A stretch of 17,723 nucleotides of DNA from JBFHER01 sp041584055. Lineage in GTDB: Bacteria; Bacteroidota; Bacteroidia; Bacteroidales; UBA5342. The stretch spans positions 1-17,723 of the forward strand of contig JBFHER010000054.1 of NCBI GenBank assembly GCA_041584055.1, given 5' to 3'. A program made the position numbers and the translations under genes. This document shows positions 8,823-14,836 of this stretch, piece after piece. The stretch's first letter is position 1. Every line of letters starts with the position of its first letter. The notes below the pieces were generated by a model, which was not told the origin of the DNA, searched no databases, and saw nothing but the letters and a program-made list of their open reading frames with translations.

Positions 8823-8868
8823 CTTGTTATGGGATGTTTCGCTGCTTCATACTAATAGAGTTAAATGA

Positions 8869-9906
8869 TTATTTATTATATAGTAATACTTTCTTTTTTT
8901 GCCATGTACCATCGTCCAGCATTTTTCTTTCCAGCAAGCGATAACGGATAGGTGAAGTCATGCTTAGATATTTAAATACATCTTCGAGAGAGTCATCCTG
9001 AAAAGTCCCGTAAATAATATGATTTTTAAGTCCTTTGTCCACCAGTTCCACATCGATGTTGTACCAACGTTCAATGCGCCGGGCCACCTCCTCCATGGCA
9101 TCCCCTCTGAAAATAAGTTTACCCTCTTTCCAACCACTGTATTTTTCTGCTTCCGTTACTTCAATATTAATGGCTCCATTGCGACACACCAATCGCTCAT
9201 TCGGTTTCATTTCAATCAACCGTGAACGTCCGGGTACTAAAAAGGAAACTTTGCCCTCTTCGAGAACCACTTCTGTCTGATTTTCATCCGGATATGCGTT
9301 GAGGTTAAATTTGGTTCCCAACACCTCTAATTTTGCGTCGTTAACGCGCACAACAAATGGATGTGCTTCATCGTGAGCCACATCAAACCAGGCCTCTCCT
9401 GCAACGGCTACCTGCCTGTTGTGACAAAAAGGAAGTTGGTATTCCAGGGATGAGCCACTGTTTAGCCAGCACGCTGTACCATCCGGTAGGGTGAAACTAA
9501 TGCGGGCGCCTAAAGGCGCAAAAAGTTTTGACACAACGGGCGCTTCAGTGTAATTTTCCTTTAGCTTTTGTTTTGCAAACCAAATTCCACTAAGCGCTAT
9601 GAGCGGGATGATTAAAACTGCAGCTGCAACGGAATACCATCTATATATTTTCCTGATAACCGATTGTTGTTCACGACTGTTTTTTTTGTTTATTTCATGG
9701 TGAACTCGGTCGAGAATATATGCAACATCCGGTCCATTCTCTGATTTGTTTTTCAGATATGAAGTGAACTCCTCCGACAAGTGTTGTCTGAATTCATTGT
9801 TCCCCTCATGCTTAGAAAAAAGAGCATAAATGTATTTTTCTTCTTCCGGAGAGGATAATCCTTTTAAAAACCGTTCCAGTGCTTCAATATCCCTTTGATC
9901 AATCAT
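8869..9906 (-). CDS. FecR-family anti-sigma factor (with DUF4974-type C-terminal domain)
   Basis: This inner-membrane protein of 345 aa has a cytoplasmic N-terminal part (1-90) that should bind the sigma factor, one transmembrane helix (about 92-111, preceded by basic residues), a periplasmic FecR domain (about 128-223, with the LPDGTACWLNSGSSL and VAGEAWFDV motifs) and a C-terminal DUF4974-like domain (about 263-343). In trans-envelope signalling systems the periplasmic part contacts the STN domain of the outer-membrane receptor, here the SusC-like protein encoded next. I chose the ATG at 9906. The frame extends two codons further to a TTG at 9912, which is less likely. An intrinsic terminator separates it from the sigma gene, so it may have its own promoter or depend on read-through. 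Confidence 0.92.
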   Translation of the reverse strand: MIDQRDIEALERFLKGLSSPEEEKYIYALFSKHEGNNEFRQHLSEEFTSYLKNKSENGPDVAYILDRVHHEINKKNSREQQSVIRKIYRWYSVAAAVLIIPLIALSGIWFAKQKLKENYTEAPVVSKLFAPLGARISFTLPDGTACWLNSGSSLEYQLPFCHNRQVAVAGEAWFDVAHDEAHPFVVRVNDAKLEVLGTKFNLNAYPDENQTEVVLEEGKVSFLVPGRSRLIEMKPNERLVCRNGAINIEVTEAEKYSGWKEGKLIFRGDAMEEVARRIERWYNIDVELVDKGLKNHIIYGTFQDDSLEDVFKYLSMTSPIRYRLLERKMLDDGTWQKKKVLLYNK

Positions 9907-9967
9907 ATTCAATGTTTATAAAGTCCTCCCAATCATCCGGATTAATTTGCGATGGTTTTAACGCTGC

Positions 9968-9980
9968 TCACAAATTGTGA
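9968..9980. promoter_or_regulatory. Palindrome TCACAA-A-TTGTGA upstream of the anti-sigma gene
   Basis: This is a perfect interrupted inverted repeat (6+1+6) about 60 bp upstream of the anti-sigma start codon. Its core ACAA(A)TTGT resembles the palindrome upstream of the sigma gene (10742-10753). It could be an operator or part of the anti-sigma gene's promoter region, but no consensus -7 box is seen beside it. The remaining part of this 198-bp spacer holds the sigma-gene terminator. Confidence 0.3.
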
Positions 9981-10046
9981 TTACCCATGTGCTAGTAATA
10001 GTCTCTTCTGATACATATCTCACGAAAAAAATACACATTTTTTAAC

Positions 10047-10076
10047 AAAAAAAAGAACAACCTTCATAAAAGGCTG
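10047..10076 (-). terminator. Intrinsic terminator behind the ECF sigma gene
   Basis: The stem CAACCTT/AAGGCTG (10058-10064 and 10070-10076, one G-U wobble on the minus-strand RNA, 5-nt loop) is followed on the minus strand by TTC and eight Ts (complement of 10047-10054). It lies 28 bp beyond the sigma stop codon and about 140 bp before the anti-sigma start. It should end or attenuate the sigma transcript. Confidence 0.6.
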
Positions 10077-10104
10077 AAAACGTGCACCTTAAGCGAAACA
10101 AAAA

Positions 10105-10692
10105 TTAACTTATAAAAACAGAGAAAAACATGAAAAGGGAAAAATTGTGAATTGAAATGTGCTTGCGTAAAAATTTCAACGCTTCTGAGATATTGTTATC
10201 GACTGTTCCCGGTGCCAGATTCATTTCTTCGGCGATTTCTCTTGAGCTCTTCCCCTCTTTACGACTTTTAACAAATATGACTTTTTGCTTTTCAGGTAGT
10301 TTTTCAATCAGTCGATCCACCTGTTCGAGCGTTGCTTTATACACCAGCTGCTCTTCCAAGCTGTCAGTTGCATCCAGGGCAAATGCCTTTTCGTCTAAAA
10401 ACCTCTCATGAATATGCTTTTTTCGAAACAGTTTACACATCTTGTGGTATGCAATTGTAAAAATATAGGACTTAAGAGAAGCTTCCTTTTTCAGTTTTGT
10501 TCGGTTTTCCCAAATTTTCATAAAAACATCCTGAACAAGTCCTTCTGTTTCTTCTTTGGATTTTAGATAGTTAAAGGCAAACCCAAACAAGCGATCTCCA
10601 TACTTATTAAAGATTTGATCAAAAGCTTCCATGTCTCCCTTTTGCAGCTTTTCGATTAAATCAAAGTCGGACGTATTTTTGTTTAACACCAT
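10105..10692 (-). CDS. ECF-type RNA polymerase sigma factor (sigma-70 family)
   Basis: This 195-aa protein has sigma region 2 (about 22-85, AFDQIFNKYGDRLFGFA through VQDVFMKIWENR) and region 4 (about 125-180, LPEKQKVIFVKSRKEGKSS with the helix-turn-helix IAEEMNLAPGTVDNNISEAL), joined by a short linker without region 3, as in ECF sigma factors. It ends in an unusual hydrophobic tail (NFSLFMFFSVFIS). With the neighbouring FecR-type gene and the STN-bearing SusC it forms a complete trans-envelope signalling unit, so it is expected to transcribe the transport operon and perhaps the enzyme genes. Target promoters cannot be read from the sequence. Confidence 0.95.
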   Translation of the reverse strand: MVLNKNTSDFDLIEKLQKGDMEAFDQIFNKYGDRLFGFAFNYLKSKEETEGLVQDVFMKIWENRTKLKKEASLKSYIFTIAYHKMCKLFRKKHIHERFLDEKAFALDATDSLEEQLVYKATLEQVDRLIEKLPEKQKVIFVKSRKEGKSSREIAEEMNLAPGTVDNNISEALKFLRKHISIHNFSLFMFFSVFIS

Positions 10693-10741
10693 TTAACATT
10701 TAAAATCAGATGCGAATATAGAAAAAAGAGCGTTGTGATTC

Positions 10742-10753
10742 TTACAATTGTAA
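10742..10753. promoter_or_regulatory. 12-bp palindrome TTACAATTGTAA near the predicted sigma transcription start
   Basis: A perfect 12-bp palindrome lies 50 bp upstream of the sigma start codon and directly next to the candidate -7 box. A protein bound here would cover the predicted transcription start. It shares the core ACAATTGT with the palindrome upstream of the anti-sigma gene. An operator role is inference. Confidence 0.35.
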
Positions 10754-10761
10754 CAAATGTA
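10754..10761 (-). promoter_or_regulatory. Candidate -7 box (TACATTTG) of the sigma factor gene
   Basis: On the minus strand TACATTTG matches TAnnTTTG exactly, about 62 bp upstream of the sigma ATG, which gives a leader of about 55 nt. A TTTG lies upstream, but at 12 bp rather than the usual 19-21 bp, so the -33 element is not convincing. Confidence 0.4.
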
Positions 10762-11148
10762 TCGATTTCATTTCAAAAAAATGGATATTTTGGCAGGCAT
10801 TTGTGCTGTAAACAAGCTCACTTCCACCTGCATTGACCCAATAGATCAGCCGTTTAGAAGCCCAACCCCCACACCTTGTTTTTTTTAGCAGATGCGAGTG
10901 TTTATTTTGATTCATTGTAGTCCTGCAAATTGCAGGGACTGTCTCAAACTCATGAAAATTCTGCTGACTTTTCTTAAATCTCCGGACTCAACTCATTGAA
11001 AAGAACACACATTGCCACCAGAAGAATGAGTGAATTTGGTGCGTTTTGTATATGAAACAATTGCGCCTAAGCTTTCGTTGATGAAAATCCAAATGAAAAA
11101 CACAGCAATCTGACAACAGATATTATCTTTCTTGCATGTATATTTCCC
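10762..11148. other. Non-coding spacer between the GH97 gene and the sigma promoter region
   Basis: No gene is seen in either strand. The spacer holds a palindrome CCTGCAA-A-TTGCAGG (10922-10936) followed by GGACTGTCTCAAA (10936-10948), which resembles terminal repeats of some insertion sequences. It also holds two related 16-mers (10943-10958 and 10987-11002). No transposase remnant and no strong terminator for the GH97 operon is visible. Confidence 0.5.
10922..10936. repeat. 15-bp palindrome (CCTGCAA-A-TTGCAGG)
   Basis: This is a perfect inverted repeat with a single central base. With flanking bases it can extend to GTCC...GGGAC with one bulge. It is not followed by a T-run on either strand, so it is not a standard terminator. 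It could be an operator, a hairpin in the GH97 3' UTR, or part of an old mobile-element end. Confidence 0.4.
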
Positions 11149-13161
11149 TTATTCATGGGTTGGTCGAATCCACATACAATGGCCTCCACCAGGAGCGATG
11201 GAAATGGGAATAATGTCACCTTTCTTAGCGCTTATCCGCCTCACCTGATAAAGTTCGCGTCGTGTTTTGTGGGGTTTCAATTCCAGGTTGAGGGCTTTTG
11301 CTTCACTTTTATTTTCAGGGCCAAAAAACTCATAATGCGCATTCTCACCATCTTCATAAAGGGTAAGGTCGTATTTAACCCCTGCTTCTAGGAAGTCCAG
11401 TACTAAACTAGACTTCCTACCCTGTTCATCCGCCAAAGCGCCCACAAACCATTGGTCTCCGGACCTGCGTCCCAGGGTAATAAATCGACCTATTTCAGCC
11501 TCAAATACTTTTGTTTCGTCCCAGTTCATGGGAAGCCGCGAGATAAACTCAAAAAGATCTGCTTTACGCTTGTAGGCATCCGGGTGATCAGGCAGTGTTA
11601 GCAGTCCACTGGGAAATAAAAGGCACTGTGCGGTCTGGGAAACAACTGTAGAAGGTAATTGGCGATGGCATTTTTCACGACTGATGAATTCATCCAGATC
11701 AAACATGCCACAACTCCGATCCACCGGACCTGCAAGCGCGTGTACAAACAGCAAACTGATAAGTCGACCCGGTGTTGCAGAAGGCCGCCCCGGACCATCC
11801 AACATGCTGTTCACATATTCGTAGGAGAGTATATTGGGGTAAGTTCTGCTGTACCCACTTGGCTTGTATGGTTCGTGTAATACATACATCAGTTGATACT
11901 CGGCACATTTCTTCACAACATGGTGACTGAATTCGATGTGTTTTCTGCTAGCTCCGCTTAAGAACCCATGTTTGATCCCGGCAACACCCCATTCCTGATA
12001 GCGCTTAAAAGTTTCGTCCAGATCGTAGTCAGCCAATGCTTTTGTATTCACATAAAGCCAAAGTGGCACCCCTTTTGTTTTTCCGTAGGCACAGATCTTG
12101 GGAATATCAATCTGAGGCAGGTGGGTCTTAGGATCTGATTTTGGGTTTCGCTCCGGACCATACCATTCGGCATCCACCATCACATATTCAATGCCGTTTT
12201 CTGCTGCAAAATCAATGTAACGCAAGTAGCTTTCGGTTGTCATGCCGTATTCAAAACCATCATCCGCATGAGCCCCGTGAATGCGCCAATCCCACATTGT
12301 TTTTCCAGGCCGGATCCACGTTTCATCTTTTATCTCGGATGGTTCATTCAGGTTCACAATCAAAGACGATTCAATCAATCCTCCGGGACGATCCGCAATG
12401 GCAATGGTCCGCCAGGGTGTTATAAAACCACCTGCAGTCGCGTTATTACCCATGAAACGCAGTGTATTTTTCGTTAAACTTAGACCTGCGTCATCCGAGT
12501 GGACAACGGCAGCTTCATGCACAGAAATATATGCCTTATCAGATAATTTTATTGTAAAAGGTGTTTTTATGACAGAAGGTTTAAAGCTGTAGCGTGTATT
12601 TTTATTCACCTTTTCATCCCTTTTTTTGGATGGTAGCCATGCATTCACATCCACTGGTTCTGAAACAAGTGTGTGAGAAAGGGGAAACCATGCAATGGGG
12701 CGTTCTGAAATAAATGAAATGCGGCTTGCTTCATGCAAATACGTTTGCTCACTGAATTTTCGTGTTTCCGGTATCTTGTATCGAAATGCGATGCCATCGT
12801 TGTAAGCCCTGAGAATGATCGTCTGAGCTGATACGCCCCCGAGCTTAAGCTGAATTTCGTTATAGGTATTGTGATGTATCTTTTGAATGCCCCAAACAGA
12901 CTCCCATACCTTATCGGCCGATGACCGCGAAAAATCGATAATCTCAAGTGACGTTAGAGAATCCGTTTTAAGTCCAAGTGATGAAGAACCAATAATTTCT
13001 TCTCCGTTAAAATGTACCGAATAAGATACATTTTGATTGTCACAAAGCACTTTTACCTTAATTTTCCCGTCCGGTGAATTGAGGTCAAAATTATTTATGG
13101 GTGATTTGCACGCAGCAAGACTAACAAAAAGAAAGCATAGAAGAATTATTTTGTGACTCAT
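11149..13161 (-). CDS. GH97-family protein (SusB-like fold) with altered catalytic positions; lipoprotein
   Basis: This 670-aa protein carries a type II signal peptide with lipobox (SLAAC, Cys18). It shows the GH97 layout: N-terminal beta-sandwich (about 24-280, with a HEAA motif at 215-218), catalytic (beta/alpha)8 barrel (about 285-560, VMVDAEWYG, WGVAGIK, HEPYKPSGYSRTYPN and ALAGPVD motifs) and C-terminal beta domain ending in the typical PGGG motif. GH97 members are inverting alpha-glucosidases (SusB) or retaining alpha-galactosidases (BtGal97a). The position of the retaining nucleophile holds G399 (GIKHGF instead of GIKVDF). The position of the general acid, six residues after E448, is L454 instead of Glu. 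E430 and E448, which align with calcium ligands, are kept. The enzyme may therefore be a divergent subfamily or inactive. It is the last gene of the enzyme operon, 37 bp after the esterase gene. Confidence 0.85.
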   Translation of the reverse strand: MSHKIILLCFLFVSLAACKSPINNFDLNSPDGKIKVKVLCDNQNVSYSVHFNGEEIIGSSSLGLKTDSLTSLEIIDFSRSSADKVWESVWGIQKIHHNTYNEIQLKLGGVSAQTIILRAYNDGIAFRYKIPETRKFSEQTYLHEASRISFISERPIAWFPLSHTLVSEPVDVNAWLPSKKRDEKVNKNTRYSFKPSVIKTPFTIKLSDKAYISVHEAAVVHSDDAGLSLTKNTLRFMGNNATAGGFITPWRTIAIADRPGGLIESSLIVNLNEPSEIKDETWIRPGKTMWDWRIHGAHADDGFEYGMTTESYLRYIDFAAENGIEYVMVDAEWYGPERNPKSDPKTHLPQIDIPKICAYGKTKGVPLWLYVNTKALADYDLDETFKRYQEWGVAGIKHGFLSGASRKHIEFSHHVVKKCAEYQLMYVLHEPYKPSGYSRTYPNILSYEYVNSMLDGPGRPSATPGRLISLLFVHALAGPVDRSCGMFDLDEFISREKCHRQLPSTVVSQTAQCLLFPSGLLTLPDHPDAYKRKADLFEFISRLPMNWDETKVFEAEIGRFITLGRRSGDQWFVGALADEQGRKSSLVLDFLEAGVKYDLTLYEDGENAHYEFFGPENKSEAKALNLELKPHKTRRELYQVRRISAKKGDIIPISIAPGGGHCMWIRPTHE

Positions 13162-13198
13162 AACGAAATCATTTTAGATGACATTTAAACGCTTAATA

Positions 13199-14743
13199 TC
13201 AGTTTTTCAGTACAATGCGAAATGGGCCCAATGGCAGGTGCTCACTATTGTAAAGTGTTAACGGTGGATTTGGAAATGGCATCCAGCCATACCTTAAGCA
13301 ACTGGGATTTTCAACCGGGCTTTCTAAGAATAAAGTCGTACCCGAGCTTAGGTTGGCTTTTGCTTTTTTAAAGATCCCATCTTCACCTGAAATCTCAAAA
13401 CCGGGAATGGTATCTGCGCTTGATTGTAAGCCTTCGCCACATTCCGAAAACGCTAGTGATATGCCATTTGAATCCATAGACCATTTTTCCAATTGAGGAA
13501 AATCAGTGAGCCCTTTAAAGCCATACACATTTTTTAAGGCTTGCAGCACTGCCCGCTCCCCAATTGGCTGTTTATCTTTGGGGTGAATATTTTTCTCATC
13601 TCCCAGGTCAATGCTTACAACCATGGATGTATTGCTCAATTTTTGCTGTGCCTGATATTGCAAATCTCTGAACGCCGGCCAAGTTTCATTTCCAAACCCT
13701 GGCAATTGCACAAAAATAAATGGGAGATCCTCTGCCTTAAAAAAAGTACGCCATTCATTGACCAGCATGGGAAACAGTTCTTTGGCCGCCTCCACCATTT
13801 GCGGATTATCTGTATCTGATTCGCCCTGATACCAAAGCACCCCGCGAAATGGTAAATGTTTTAGCGGCGCAATGCCTGCTTCGAACAAAAAGCCGGGCTC
13901 GCATAACCATCTGTAAGGGAATTGACCCGCTAAATAGGATTCACCGGGTGTTAATACATTTTGAAAAGCATCCCGTGCACGCTGTCGATGCGCTAACTTA
14001 ACCTGATCGTTTTCCAGCCAGTCCTTTTCGAACAATGAGGCGGTTGTCGTATTTACTTTCAATGCCTGAGGTGGAATCCAGTTATTAAGTGCTGATCCAC
14101 CCACTGCAACCTGAACGATGCCCACTGGAACCTCTAACTTTTGCTGTAAGCCATGACCAAATAACCAGGCGATGGCAGAAAAATTCTCAGCAGTTTCGGC
14201 CCTGCTAGCAGCCCATTGTGCCTGGAAAAAATCCTGCGGATTACATCGCGCCAGCTCTTCTTCGGAGTAGCCTTGCTTTGCAACAATCCGAATGTTTGTA
14301 TGTTGAAAAAGCCGGAGGTTTTCATTGCACAACTGTTCTGAAATCGATTTAAATGTATCGATATTTTTTAATGCAAAATACATGTTCGACTGTCCGGAGC
14401 AAACCCACACTTCGCCTATGAGAATGTTGTGAAAGCTCACATCATTCACGTTTAATGAAATCGGATCGAAAGACGCTTTACGGGCTTTGAAACTTAGCAA
14501 CCACTCCCCGTTTACATCCGCACTTGTTTTACATTTTTCCTTTCCCAATTGTGCCACGATTTTTGTACCAGGTCTGGCTTCTCCCCAAACATGTATTGGC
14601 ACCTCCCGCTGCAATACCAAGTGAGAGCCAAAAACAGAAGCAATTTTCAGTTCATCGGATGGATTGTTTATGTTTTGCGCATGACTGGAAAAAGAAATAG
14701 CAAAAAGGAAAAGAATGATTTGTAATTGGTATGGTTTTCGCAT
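13199..14743 (-). CDS. Secreted sialate O-acetylesterase-type (SASA/SGNH-like) carbohydrate acetylesterase
   Basis: This 514-aa protein has a Sec signal peptide (cleavage near SSHA, residue 22). An N-terminal beta domain (about 25-105) precedes the SGNH-like esterase fold: block I GQSNM (nucleophile Ser119), block II VGGSALNNW (213-222), block III WYQGESD (304-310), and the catalytic His block NIHPKDKQPIGER (His387). Many relatives have Asp-Ile-His at that last site; here it is Asn385-Ile-His. The C-terminus keeps the family motif RYGW...LYN...LPLGPFR. Enzymes of this family remove O-acetyl groups from sugars. Some are xyloglucan acetylesterases (CE20) and others act on sialic acid. With GH95 next to it, deacetylation of a fucosylated glycan is more likely than sialic acid use, since no sialidase or Nan gene is present. 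Confidence 0.88.
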   Translation of the reverse strand: MRKPYQLQIILFLFAISFSSHAQNINNPSDELKIASVFGSHLVLQREVPIHVWGEARPGTKIVAQLGKEKCKTSADVNGEWLLSFKARKASFDPISLNVNDVSFHNILIGEVWVCSGQSNMYFALKNIDTFKSISEQLCNENLRLFQHTNIRIVAKQGYSEEELARCNPQDFFQAQWAASRAETAENFSAIAWLFGHGLQQKLEVPVGIVQVAVGGSALNNWIPPQALKVNTTTASLFEKDWLENDQVKLAHRQRARDAFQNVLTPGESYLAGQFPYRWLCEPGFLFEAGIAPLKHLPFRGVLWYQGESDTDNPQMVEAAKELFPMLVNEWRTFFKAEDLPFIFVQLPGFGNETWPAFRDLQYQAQQKLSNTSMVVSIDLGDEKNIHPKDKQPIGERAVLQALKNVYGFKGLTDFPQLEKWSMDSNGISLAFSECGEGLQSSADTIPGFEISGEDGIFKKAKANLSSGTTLFLESPVENPSCLRYGWMPFPNPPLTLYNSEHLPLGPFRIVLKN

Positions 14744-14836
14744 TGATATGTATTTTTGTTGATTGTAACTGACAACAGCTTTGAGTTTAAAGACACAAAT
14801 TAAACATCATATAGCATCTTCCAGCACCACTTACTG

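Noticed and set aside
10707..10897. The 9-mer CAGATGCGA at 10707-10715 and 10889-10897
   Set aside because: Too short and without flanking similarity to count as a repeat.
10989..11031. ACTCATT/AATGAGT inverted repeat with a 27-nt loop as a GH97 terminator
   Set aside because: Weak AT-rich 7-bp stem with long loop and no T-run on the minus strand.
11659..12592. Several plus- and minus-strand open frames inside the GH97 gene
   Set aside because: All lie within the continuous GH97 frame, which carries the conserved family motifs; no sign of a frameshift.
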